From assembly GCA_035582835.1 (NCBI GenBank), contig JAYKAV010003432.1, positions 909,732 to 973,731 on the forward strand: DNA of 64,000 bases, in the 5' to 3' direction. Numbering within the stretch: the stretch's first letter is position 1; every line of letters begins with the position of its first letter. The stretch comes from Phoebastria nigripes (taxonomy: Eukaryota > Chordata > Aves > Procellariiformes > Diomedeidae). This document shows, piece by piece, positions 1-10,985 of the stretch. A model generated the notes under the pieces. The model worked only from the letters and a program-made list of their open reading frames with translations. It searched no databases and had not been told where the DNA came from. Made by a program: the position numbers and the translations under genes.

Positions 1-3000
1 GACATCTTTTTCTGCTCATGGAGCTTTGGCAAACAGATTTCTGCTTCCTTCAATTAACAGCAGAAAGCTTTTGACAAATTTGGGGTGAATGTTCTCAACA
101 GGATGGCTTGTTCACAAAAAAACCTCTCTCTAGGATCCAAAATTGCAGTTTCACAGCTTTTTCCTTTTGTGAGGAGCCACATGCTGAGAGGGATGAGGAC
201 TGGGGAGCAGGGTAGAGCTGGTGGCTGGGGGCTGTGGTGTGGCACCTGCCCTGATGTGGGAAGTAAATGGATTTTCTAATTGCCTGCTGTTTTTTTTTGT
301 TAAAGCCAGATGCTGTTTAGATTATGAAACTTTACCTGGGATGTGTGGTATTAATGTTTTTTGAGTTTAAAGAGGCTGCAATGATGGCTCTGGAGTGGGA
401 GCTGCCTGTTGGGTTCTTCTGCTAAGGAGTCTTGAGACTGTCAGTTCACGGCTATTCCCTTGCAGGGAGGAGGGGGAAAAAAAGGCAGAAAAATTGTACT
501 GTTTTCTCCACTGCTGTGTTGCATCGCTGTGGAGGCAAGTGAGGTGGGAGCAGCCCCATGGTGGGCAGAGATCCTCTCTGTGGACATGGATAGCCCACCA
601 GGAACAAGCATGGTGGCCGGGTCCCATGATCTCCTAGTCTTTCTCTACTTGACCAATGACTTGAGTTTGCTGAAAGTGGGTCCCTTTGCCTGTGAACCTG
701 GTGACGTTGGGCACAGNTGGCAGGGCCATGTGGAGCCATGAGGGGTTGGGCTGGCTGTTGAGGTCTTCTCTTGCAGCCTGTGAACTTTGAGACAGCAGTG
801 GATGCTAGAATGAGATGTGTGATGCTCTCCCTCTAAGGTGAAATCATAGTTTGTGCTTGCTTGTTTTCTTCCTTTCTCTGTGGCACACGTTTCAGCCTAA
901 TTGCAGGGATGTGTGTACCCTCCAAACCTGCCAGGAGCAGAGCTGTGCTGCTGATGGCTGTCTTCAGCCATGAGCTTGTAGCTGTTGTGATCAATGTTAC
1001 ATGAGTCACTCNTTTCCATATGTGGCAAATCTTGACTAAAGGCTCCCTATTTAGTACTCCCTTGGCTTCATCGTCGGCCTCTCCCACACAAGTGTTGGAC
1101 AGCAAAGAAAACTTTAATTATTAAGGCTGTTTACAAGTAACACGTTTTCTCCAAGCTAAAACAAGCTGTTTGTTTATAGAATAGAAAAACTTGCAGAAAG
1201 GAAAAGATTTGTCAAGTCCTGAAATACAAGACAGCATACAACCCTCCATTTGAAGATGCAAATGTGAAAGCATTTGAAGTCCTGTGCTTGCTGCCTTAAG
1301 ATACAGCCACCACAATACACTGAAGAAATGATTTTTAACTGCCTCTGCCCTAGTTCTTGCTGGGAGCTGCTCCCCTGCTTGTAACAGCAATGTCTATGGA
1401 TTTGTGCTTCTGCTTTGATGGCACAGCTGAAGGTTCAGCCTTGCTCCAAATTTGACTGTGTGGTCATACCTGACTTGGGTGCAAGCACTTGACAAACTCT
1501 CCCATGTGTTCAACTTATTTTTATTCATCTTTTGTGCTCCCATCTGGTATTTATTGTTACTTTAACATCTTCAATTTTAGACGTCATACTTAAATCCAGT
1601 TGAGTTTCAGTGGATGAGGAAAATGTGTGCTGTTGGTAAATCAAAACATCCCAAAGAAATGGGAAAGATGTGCAGCCAAGAGGATAGATGACTCTTTGGA
1701 CAGTCTTTGTTGCTGGAGCTTTGGGTCAAGTAAGACCCTACCATGTAAATTTGATTTTTCTCAAGCCAAACACTTGCAATTATTTATTCAGATATTTCAT
1801 GTCATAACAAATCTTGATTGGCATCTTATATTGGGTATAGGAATTTCTTTTAGCACTGGAGTGATGAAGTGCATACTTAAACCAAACTTATTCTCACAGC
1901 CTTGCAGTGATTTGGGGTCATGTGGGCACCCTCGTTGTTTGCCTAAGAAAGTCTGGGTGCCTCAAAGGGAATACTCTGCAGTTCCTGAAGATGATACTCC
2001 TTTGAATTGCACCAAAAATGATAGCACTTAAATTGCTGGATACCTTTATATCTAATTTTAAAGTGAAAGCCTTGTTTTCTGACACATTTTACTGAGGCTT
2101 AAATAGGCAGTAATTGTCTCTTAATTATTAGATCAGTAGTAGGCTATGTGTCTTAATCTGTTATGCTGTGATTCCTAAAACATATTACTATTCATCCCCC
2201 AGAATTGATTATATTTAACATGCATTAAATGTCTTTTTAAATCTCTAACATGTCTATTTAGGAATCTTAACTTATGCATTTAAATTAGATTTAATAGGAG
2301 AGGATTTTGTGAAGCTGAAACTTTGTCCATTAAGAACATCTCTGAGGCTGTGGAGACGAGAGGTGTGCCACGGGCATCGCTAATTGCAGAGCTGGATGAT
2401 CTTGCAGAGCGGGGTTGGAGCCTGAAAATGTCACCATAAAACTGGTGACTTACACCAAGGATGAGTTCTGCCCCAAATCCCCCATTTCATCCCTCATCCA
2501 TGTACCTGTGAGGATGCTGAAGGACACAGGTCTGGCGNTGTCCTATGGTCAAAAAAACATCTTTTAGTACCTGATAGCCTGGCTACTTTTGCCACCTAAC
2601 AAATGTTTCTGGTGGGGACTACTTTTAAACTCTCTTGCTGAGTAACTGTACATATTTAGGTCTGATTATGAACCATAAACCTGTATTTGCAGGAGGTTAA
2701 TGGGAAAATGTTTCTGACTTCTTTCCAAAAGTACTTTGGGACTTGGCAAAGATGAGTCACTAAATTATTCAGTAGAATTATTTATTTTTAGCCATGAGAG
2801 GAATGGGTCATATCACTTACGCTTTGGGGGTTTTGTTATTTTTTCCCCAAAGTTGGGTTATAAATAAAATTGCAGCTTGTCGGGGACTTNTCTATGTGCT
2901 ATGTGCATCTCTCTCGGGATAATCCTGTGGATTTTCCTGCTCTGCTCTTGTTATATGTAGGTTTTCTCTCTACCACTAAAAGGTTTGCTAGTGAGGATGT

Positions 3001-3355
3001 TGTCCTGGGGGCCAACCAGGAATAAAGGGCTGCGTGGGCATGCCTGAACCCCACAGGCAGTGTTTTGGGGGAGGATCACCCCAGCACNGAGGCTGTCATT
3101 TCTATAAGGGCTGGCTGCTCTTTCCCCTTTCCCATCTTTTGACGTATGCATGCGTTTTCCTATGTGCTCCTTGCAGCCCCAGTGAAACCAGGCAAGTCCT
3201 TACATTGCTGTAGGGCTGCTGTGTAGAGCTGCTGCCCTTAATGGGGGAGAAAAGCCCACATTTGTAGGATTATTGTCTTTGTAAAATGCACGGTTCCTTT
3301 CCCTCTTTCTTCTGTGCATTGAACTTCTTTTCCAATCCCAAATTAAATGTTTTTA
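1..3355. other. Unique non-coding sequence, no gene seen
   Basis: No recognisable repeat, exon or RNA gene is visible. The longest open frame is 134 codons on the plus strand (1627-2031); its translation shows no domain, repeat or biased pattern, and it sits in AT-rich sequence without flanking splice signals I would trust. The part from about 2035 to 2340 is particularly AT-rich, with many TAAT and TTAA motifs. Single ambiguous bases occur at 717, 1012, 2538, 2890 and 3088. Confidence 0.6.
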
Positions 3356-3600
3356 CATTGGGTTGTAGGGACCTAAGACATAGGATTGGAAAATACCATT
3401 TGTGTCCAATCCTGTACCAGCCACCACTGCTGCACAAACTGCTCTGTACATTGATTGAGCTATTCCTTAAAGCTAATTAGGTTTCTTTTCTCCACTAATC
3501 TTATTGGAAGGCTGAACCAGAACCCAGGTCCTTTGATACTTACATTTGTTTCAAAATTAGAAGCCTTTGTGAATTTGTAGCAAGTTTGCATCCTTTTCTT
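3356..3600 (-). mobile_element. Possible 3' part of an ancient CR1/L3-like LINE
   Basis: Faint resemblance to the 3' end of old amniote CR1 elements read antisense: a stretch like 'aggattggaaaataccattt' near the start, then text resembling the CR1 'vertically decayed' segment encoding the C-terminal RT region around 3450-3530. It lies on the same strand as the better-supported remnant at 3990-4770, so both may derive from one insertion with an unrecognisable middle (3601-3989). Judged by eye from memory of the family; divergence is high and this could be chance. Confidence 0.3.
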
Positions 3601-3989
3601 TATCAACTCTTTCTGAGCCAAAAGTGCTCATTTTTTTCCATATGATTACTTTCTTTCAAAGTGTTAATTGTAGAAATGGGTCAGGTATGTCCTGATATGT
3701 TGTTCTGTGTTGATGGCTAAGCTGAGTTTTTCAGCATCCACTGGTAAATACATCTTCTGTATTGCTCTGGATCTTTTGTGGGCTTGGTCGAGCCTGGATC
3801 CACCTCCCCTGCACCAGGAAGGCCAGTTTGGCCAGTGACCTTCCAGCAGGGCCCCACCACTGTCTCTTACTGTAGCAGGAATGCTTCCCACAATTTAGAG
3901 ATAGTGTGGATTACTTGTCTGATGTGCCTTAGGATTGCGTTGATGCTTTTCACAGGTGCACCATGCTGGTGGTCTATAGTTTTCTTGGA

Positions 3990-4770
3990 GGAATGTGCCC
4001 ATTGAGCTGTCTGCAGGAAAATTGTGGACCACTAAGTGAGATCCCAAAATACTCTGGACAAGCTAGTCGTTTCAATTCTTCTGTTACAGCTGGAATCACT
4101 GTAGTTAATACCAGATGCACAATTTTGCACATCATACTATTAATTTGCACCTTAATTTTCCAATTCTGTGTCTAATATTCTGAACCTTCTCCATATTGTT
4201 GATGCTTCCTAACTAACCATTAAAACTCATCCCTGTGCTTCTATTTTTTCCATTAAGTTCATCAAAGCAAACATTAAATAGAGCAGTTGCGTGTTGGATT
4301 TCCTCCAGGTTCAGCTTTAGCCTCCATCCTCTCTTCCAGCACAGCCCATCATGATGATAAACTTCCAGTGTAGTCCCGCTCAAAGTCTGTGTTAATCATT
4401 ATTTTTGCTGTCTTCCTAACAGTTTTCCCTATGACTGCATATGAGATGCTACCACTCAAGNCTTAAGAAAAATAAAGTATCTGCTATGTTGCTTTTGTCT
4501 TGGAAATAATTTATTCTAGCAAAGAACAGTGTTGGGCTAGAGTGGCATGATCTTCTTTTGGAAAAACCCACATATTTTTTCCTGTTTTCCAGATACTTTC
4601 ATGATTTTAATTGTTTTTTCTGTGCTCTGGTGAGAGATTAGGTTTGTGGGCATCCAGATCACACTTTCTTCCGTACTTAAATGCCTGATATTGACAGTTT
4701 TACAGTCCAACGGTGTCACCCCAGAGCTGAGAGCAGTGTTGCTACAGAGCTGACTATATGACAATTATTT
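3990..4770 (-). mobile_element. Ancient, decayed CR1/L3-like LINE reverse-transcriptase remnant
   Basis: On the plus strand the segment follows the order of antisense CR1 RT sequence: 'aaagcaaacattaaatagag' near 4264 (family: region before the FADD motif), a 'tatgagatgctaccactcaag ... cttaag ... taaagtatctgct' block near 4440-4490 (family: the segment encoding KAFD), then 'ggcatgatcttcttttgg' near 4544 and 'aaaaacccacatat' near 4561 (family: tgacaaacccatgytg). Collinearity of several landmarks is the main argument. No frame is open, so it is long dead. Which CR1/L3 subfamily is unclear. Confidence 0.5.
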
Positions 4771-6539
4771 CAGTACTCAAAGGTGGGGATTANCCATTTC
4801 TTCCAAAAGCTCAATTTTGGAAGTCCTATATGTTGAATTTTCCTTCTTCCAGGGATGTGGTTTCTATTACAGCATGGGAGAGTCATGAGTTGAAAGTTTC
4901 CTCTTTACCCTCTGGAGCAGTCCTTCCATACCCCCCTCCTACCCTGCATTTTGCATCTCTTCTGATTTTTATTTTGTAATGTGGGACAGCCTTCATTCCT
5001 GGCTCTGTTTGGGGTCCAGCCAGGGTGGGAAGGGCCTGAGGTCAATGCTGGGGTGATGGAGNTGGAAAGGGACCTGCTGAAATACAGTTTTGCTGCAGCT
5101 GAGTCTGGTGCTTGGCTACTGCTGCTTCTCGGAGTCCTCAGGGNTTGTGATACCGGGTCTCCTGCAAAAGTAAAAAATGCAGGTGAAGGGGCTGTCCAAG
5201 GTGAAACCAGTATGATTGTATGTGGCAGGAGAGAAAAACCTTGAACCTGGCCTTGAAAACAGCCTGTCTTCTGTATTGCTGTTTTTAAATAACAAAATCT
5301 TCAATCTGGGTTGATTAAACCAGCTGAGAAATTAATCTCTTTGCTATGAGTCCCTCACACATGGGTACTTGCTCCAGATGAGAAATTCAGGGGTTGCTGA
5401 GCACAACCCCCTCCGGGTGGGTGGGGGGCTCTGGNGCAGGGGTCTGTGCATGGCTATGGATGCAGCACGACCGGCTCCTTCCCCCTGTGGCATTTTGATC
5501 CCATGCTGACTCGTTGCTCCAGCTGGTCTCTTGGATCCTGTTTCTCCAGGTTTATTCTGTTTTTTTTNNNNNNNNNNNNNNNACTAAAAAGGAAATGCTT
5601 TTTTTGAAGACACTAATGATGTGGCTGTAGGAAGCTGAAGATGCCCTGTGAGCTCCAGGGAATTTCTTGAAAAGCAAAATGAAAGGCTATGTTTAAATCT
5701 GGGATCTCCTGCCCTGGGAAGAGAGGGGAAGTGTTTATAGCACTGAAGGAGGAATAAAGAAGGATCCCATCATGCAGCTTGCAAAACAGTAAGCACTCAC
5801 AGGTGGACCCTGCCTTTTGGTGTCTTAATCCAGGACTAAATCTCATGTTTAATGAGAGGAGGTCTTGTGAGCAAAGTGACTACCCAGTAGGACAACCTCT
5901 CAGACAAGAATGGTGGATGGTGGTTGTTGGGAATTAATGCACTGAACTTGTGAGGAATTGTGTAAAACAGCACACGTGTGTGCTTGCAATGTTGCTTCCC
6001 CTTGCAGATGAGTTTTGAGGAGGGCAAGACTTTAGGATCAGATATTTTTACTAAGGACTGACCTAACAAGGGAGACGTTGAGCTTGTACCTTGTTTGTAC
6101 TTTCCTGGTGGCATGGAGCCTTTTTCCTCCTTCATATTTAGCTTTTTTTTTGGGGGAAAAGGCACTTGGAGGCTATGCTGTGTATCTGAACACAGTGGGA
6201 GCTGCAGGTTGTCCTGGAGGGTTTAATTCTGGAGCAATTAAAATGTCTGGGGAACTTAGGCTGCAGCTATTAGCATCTTCTTTAGAGATCAAATGTTTTA
6301 ACTTTATTCATTTTGAATTCTTTTTTGGGGGCGTTAGCTCACCTCTATCCCTTGCTGTGGCTCTCAGAAAAACTGTACAATTCTATTATCGGCAATTGGG
6401 TCTGGTTGAAAGTGTTGTTTAAAATGTGTGTGTAGGGAAAGAGTCATTTTAAATTCCTTGGTATTTAGCCATTGCCAAATAAATAGCATTTCTCCACAGA
6501 TGCTCTCTGCTATAACCATCTGCACACTCCAATTATTTT
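4771..6539. other. Unique non-coding sequence with an assembly gap
   Basis: No gene or clear repeat is seen. A run of 15 N (5568-5582) follows directly on seven T bases, so the gap most likely marks a poly-T tract that was not resolved. Single N bases occur at 4792, 5062, 5144 and 5435. Open frames up to 114 codons (6078-6422, plus) have no recognisable content. Confidence 0.6.
5568..5582. other. Assembly gap (15 N)
   Basis: Fifteen consecutive N bases directly after a poly-T run. It is the only multi-base gap in the window; all other N bases are isolated. True length is unknown. Confidence 0.95.
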
Positions 6540-6665
6540 CCATTAATATTTTTAATTATTTCAAAATACAATCGCTTCCATTATTTTTCATTAATTCCTC
6601 AATAACTTCTCATTTTTCATAATTCAATTATTTTTCATGACTGATCATTTTTTCATCAATCATTC
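6540..6665. repeat. AT-rich degenerate minisatellite-like repeat
   Basis: A motif close to 'ttatttttcattaatt' recurs imperfectly about five times: 'attatttttcattaattcct', 'cttctcatttttcataattc', 'aattatttttcatgactgat', 'cattttttcatcaatcattc'. Spacing is roughly 20-25 bases and copies are diverged, so it is an old, decayed tandem array or low-complexity TTTTTCAT-rich tract. Confidence 0.55.
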
Positions 6666-7230
6666 ACTGTCACTTGTAGTACTGAATGAAACCAGAGTAC
6701 TACGGTGTAATACTTTATTTTAAGGTCCTCCAGATATGTGTTTTATCCGAGACAACAAATTAACTCCTGTTTCCTTTTGCATGGTCTGGCTTAAAGAGAA
6801 AACCCTTAAGACCTGCCTGACCGTCAACAAAGACCCCACATTTTAGGACCCTGTAGAGACTGCTGCTCCTTATAGAAAATACTTCCCACCACTGGTGCCC
6901 TCTTCTGACCTGAGATGGGAGAGCCAAAGACCTTTCCTTCATTTGTTCTCACCAGCTGCAAGTATTGGAGCTTCATCAGAAGTATTTGGGTCCATATACT
7001 TTGGGTTTTTTTTAAAGACAAAAATGATTCCTGAAATAAAACCTGCAAAATGACGAGTGGTTTGGAGAAGTCAATGGGGAACAGCTCATCACCAGCTGTT
7101 TTGACATGAGGATTAGGGGACAGCAGATGAAATGAATGGGTGATATGCTTAATGTGAATAAAACAAAGTGGCTCTCATTCTTAATGGTGTCCATCTTAAA
7201 ACATTACCGTTGCCACCAAGTGGTCTTCGT

Positions 7231-7297
7231 GTACAAGATGATGCTCAGGAACCCTCGCAGGGCTTGTACATCTTTGAGTACAAGATGATGCTCAGGA
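7231..7297. repeat. 20-base perfect direct repeat, 47-base period
   Basis: The 20-mer 'gtacaagatgatgctcagga' occurs at 7231-7250 and again at 7278-7297 without mismatch. The spacer between the copies contains 'cttgtac', the partial inverse of the repeat start. This looks like a recent local slip or templated duplication rather than a known repeat family. Confidence 0.9.
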
Positions 7298-7653
7298 GGT
7301 CTTTCCCCTCTTTACGTGCTTTTGTGTTGGTGCCTGCAACCAAGGCCTTATTTTCATGAAACTCCTGCCATGCTGCATGAAATGGGGCAACTCCAGCCTG
7401 TGATCAATAAAGCAAAGGGTTTGTTCCCAGTGCCCAAGGGTGCTGAGAGAAAACACCTCCATGTCCAAGCGGCGCAGGTCCCTCCCTGCTGCTGCGGAGA
7501 GTTTGCTCCACGCAATTGTCTCACTTAACCTCTTTGTTTAATATTTTTAATGACTTCTTTGGTCTGTGGATATTTGTAACATTAACATAATTATCTATCT
7601 TAACATACTGTATTTGCTGCCTGCTGGGGATGAAANGCTGAAACTCACACTAG

Positions 7654-7691
7654 TAGCTCATTAACAATAATGCTACTAGCTCATTAACAAT
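7654..7691. repeat. Short tandem duplication, 23-base unit
   Basis: 'tagctcattaacaat' occurs at 7654-7668 and 7677-7691. The unit is 23 bases, with one full copy and a partial second copy, and the copies are identical over the shared 15 bases, implying a recent event. Confidence 0.85.
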
Positions 7692-7719
7692 GTTGACCCA
7701 ATTACATGTTGTGTGTCCC

Positions 7720-8110
7720 AGAGACAAATAACTGTAATTGCGACTCAAAAGTGATTTCATAAACACTGAGATTCTTTTTGAAATGCAAAGTAGGAAGCAT
7801 TATTTGAATTTTCAGTATAAATACAGGTTTACATTAAATAGAGCCAATCATCACACTAAAACAAAATTTCTGTCCGTGCAGACATCCTTAAAAAAGGCCT
7901 TTTGCGATGAATTGATCCACGTCGCATCTTGTTCTGCAGGATCAAAACCATTTTCATTTTTGTGCAGAAATTATACCAGTTATAGACAACAAAGGCCAGA
8001 CATCTGGTAACTGGCAGCCACTCCGGCTATCAGCAGGTAGCGGTTTTCTTTTGAAACCATTTGGATTATGTGGCGCACCCAGGACAATAGGAATCTGATG
8101 AAGCCTTTGA
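7720..8110. promoter_or_regulatory. Possible conserved non-coding element
   Basis: AT-rich, non-repetitive sequence with preserved CpG sites and several homeodomain- or GATA-like words (taatt, attgatcc, tttcataaa), bordered by ordinary sequence. A 90-codon plus-strand frame (7738-8010) is not convincing as protein. The call rests only on texture; no alignment was possible. Confidence 0.2.
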
Positions 8111-9169
8111 TATAATCTGCTGAGATTTTTTTTAAAGCTGCCTGGATGAAACAGAGCTAAAGAGATTTGTGTGAGATGATGCCCGTGAGCTGCATGTGCA
8201 ATGCTGCGCATGCAACCTGCTGCCATGTGATATATTGGGAATGGCTTTAAGCGGGGGAAATGACTGTAATGTAACATTAGTGGGGTGTATGGATCAGAGC
8301 TTGGGATGACTTGTCACCTTCCCAGAGGCTGGTGTGGGAGGTGCTAAGGGACGCCGGGGCTCGTAGGGAGATCCCGATTGCTGTGGGATGGAGCTGGTGA
8401 GGATGATTACCTCCCCGGGTGTGCTGATGTCCAGCAGCACTGCCGCTTGCTGCTACTGCTCTCTCATTAATGCTTTCTTNGTAATTGATGTTCTGCGTTT
8501 CAGGTTACTCCCCTTTTGATACAGAGCATAAGCTGGACTTTTTTTGGGTTGCTTGTTCATCCTCGTTGTGTCCCCGGCAGGTTTCCACACTCAGCCACCC
8601 CTGCAGTCATTCTCCTGCCTGCAAGTGGGATGGAGCTAAACTTCTGGTGCAGAAAAATTTCATTGGTTTTCTCAGAGTGTTATTCTTCAAAAGGATCTTA
8701 TTTACTGGACTGAAACCAGAATATTTTTTTCTCTTTGTATATAACAAGAGGGCTGTTGCAAAGCAGAAACTTTGTGTTGCAGATGAGCAAGTAATGCTCA
8801 GGCTCGGGAGCACCTGCTCACAGAGCTATCTGCCCACAAGCTTTTCTCCTGCTGCCATGGTCCAGGCCAATTTGTGGCATCGAACTGGTTTCCTTTTTGC
8901 AGGATACTCCCCTCTGTAGCTTGTACAGTCCCTGCTAGAACAGGGCATGGGGAATAAATAATAATTGCATCTTCATGCCAAAGCAAGGAGGGATAGGGAG
9001 GGTGGCAGACCCTTTTCTGGAAGGGGTAGGGAGCCCGTGGCTCTTTGGGACATGGGGCTCTTCACCAACATGGTGCCTAGTCCTCTTGTGGTTGTGCTGC
9101 TCCCTCAGCACTGCTATTTACTGACAAGAGCGAGATTTACTTTTAAAAAGCAACTTCAGTGCCTCTGCC
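8111..9169. other. Unique non-coding sequence
   Basis: No gene or repeat is recognisable. A 144-codon plus-strand frame (8485-8919) overlaps two other open frames and has no domain-like composition. One N lies at 8480. Confidence 0.6.
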
Positions 9170-9560
9170 ACAATATTTAATGACGTTACAAGGATGGCTA
9201 GGAATGGATTTTTAAGCTTGAAAGGAGACGACAACCTCGTCACGCGATATGCCAGATGATGGGTAAATTGAAACTTCTCATCATTATTTATTGAAAACAG
9301 GTACTATAGCCTACCCAGAATTTTCAGCCTGACAGGGCTCATTTATTTCATATTTTAAACATTAAAAAAACAACAACGGGGGAGGCTGTCATTAAGATAT
9401 CAGTGAATCAAACCATTGAATGAGATAATTGTTCACCAAAGAGGAGTTGGCTGCATTTTTAATGCAGTGTCAGTGTGGCTTAGACGTGAAAGTTGTTGAA
9501 TTTATGGCACTTTATATGCAATTGAATCCATTAGGAAATTATGTTGTATCAAAAAGGCTG
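9170..9560. promoter_or_regulatory. Possible conserved non-coding element / enhancer
   Basis: A 390-base AT-rich, complex stretch with many TAAT, ATTA and AATTG words, a CRE-like 'tgacgtta' at about 9181, and retained CpG ('gtcacgcgat' near 9239). It includes the low-complexity run 'aaaaaaacaacaacgggggag' near 9364. Texture is that of a developmental enhancer, but this is inference only. Confidence 0.25.
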
Positions 9561-10985
9561 GTCAAGTATCTTTACCTGCCTTCAGCCCCTCAGATAACTC
9601 CCCAGTCACCTCTGGGTTGTGTGGCAAGGCCTGGTATGGCTGTGGGATCCTCCCTCNGTGTTTTGGTTCCCATTGTGCTGCAGAGCTGTTTAGTTTGTTT
9701 CTCATGTCAAAGGCTTCAAGACCAAGGTCACACACCCCAACCTCCAAATCTTACACGCTGCTCTCTGAGAGAGAGACTCCCTTCATGCCTAAAGGAGGGC
9801 AACCTAGGGCAGGTTTTTAGGCAAAGCTCAGCTCCAAGTTTGCTAATGCTAACAATGGAAGGGGTTCAAAGGAGGTATTAAGTCCCTTAGGTAGAGTTTT
9901 AATATAGTTTTTCTTATCCTGGCCCAAGAGCTGTAGTTGTAGCAGAGGCTCAGAAGAAGACAGAGTAGGAGTCTTTAAAACAGCGCTCTCAAAGAGAAGA
10001 AGCAAAGAGGTTGGATCTCCCCTGGCAGAAGTGCCTCTTTTGCAAGCTCGTGGCTTTGCATGGCAGATGAGGAAGCTCCTCTGTCCTGCTGCAGTTCTTC
10101 AGTGGCAATCAAAGGGCTGATTTCCTGGGTAAAATCTCTCCTGAGCTGAGAGAGAAAATTAAGTCTTTGATGGTAGGGCTGCTGCTGGCCAGACAAGCCT
10201 ACGAGCCCCTGTTGACACAGCAAAGGCTTACGGGGACAGCAGCCACCGCCAGCAGCTCCCCAAGTGCCCCAGCCATCTCGGATCTCCCCTTCAAAGGGGT
10301 GCATTTTTTGGCTCAAGGTCACAGATTTTTTTTTTTGCATGTATTTAAAGATACTTATGTTCTTTGACTATTTCCACCTCCTATGCTAAAGCAAAGTGTC
10401 CTTGCAGACAGCTGAAGCAAGTGCTCTTGCTGTGTTGCCATGCTTAGCATGAGGGTCTTTGGGTTGACTGGGGAAGCGAAGGAAGATATTTTTTTTTTTT
10501 TTTAGTTACATCAATGCCAAGAACCTCCTGCATCCTTTGAAATTATTGCTTTGGTGTCTTCAGTGGCAGTTAATGACTGCTGAGACTGCTTTCACCCATT
10601 CCCTGGCTCTTTTGGGACTGGATTTACATTACTGCCAGCTGTAATTGCAGCTGCCTCTGCCCACCCAGCCTTGCTCAAAGCTCCTCCCAGGAGAGCTTAT
10701 TACAGTGAGAGTTTTGATCCTTTGTGGATCTTGGACTGAGAGATGAAGTACCTGCCCAGCCTGGGGAGGGTTTTGTTTGGGTGAATTTTCTTTTCCAGTT
10801 CCTTCTGGTCTCTCAGGAGACTCTAATACAGTATTAGGCTCAAAAGTCCATCGTTTGGGAAAATCTTGGGATACCCCTCTTCACACCCCATTGTACAGAC
10901 AACATGATGGGACGCATGCCCTGGAAGGATGGCTCTTCTTTTCTTTGTTCTGGGGCACATCCCTGCTGGTGGTGATGCTTCTCAA
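9561..10985. other. Unique non-coding sequence
   Basis: No gene seen. A 15-base poly-T run lies at 10489-10503. Open frames up to 150 codons (9429-9881, plus) have unremarkable translations. One N lies at 9657. Confidence 0.6.
10489..10503. repeat. Poly-T tract
   Basis: Fifteen consecutive T bases. There is no recognisable retroposed sequence on the side where a poly-A tail would belong. Confidence 0.9.

Larger units (their letters stand above)
6666..7719. other. Unique non-coding sequence with two small duplications
   Basis: No gene is recognisable. It contains the 20-base direct repeat at 7231/7278 and the 23-base tandem duplication at 7654-7691, listed separately. One single N lies at 7636. 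Confidence 0.6.
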
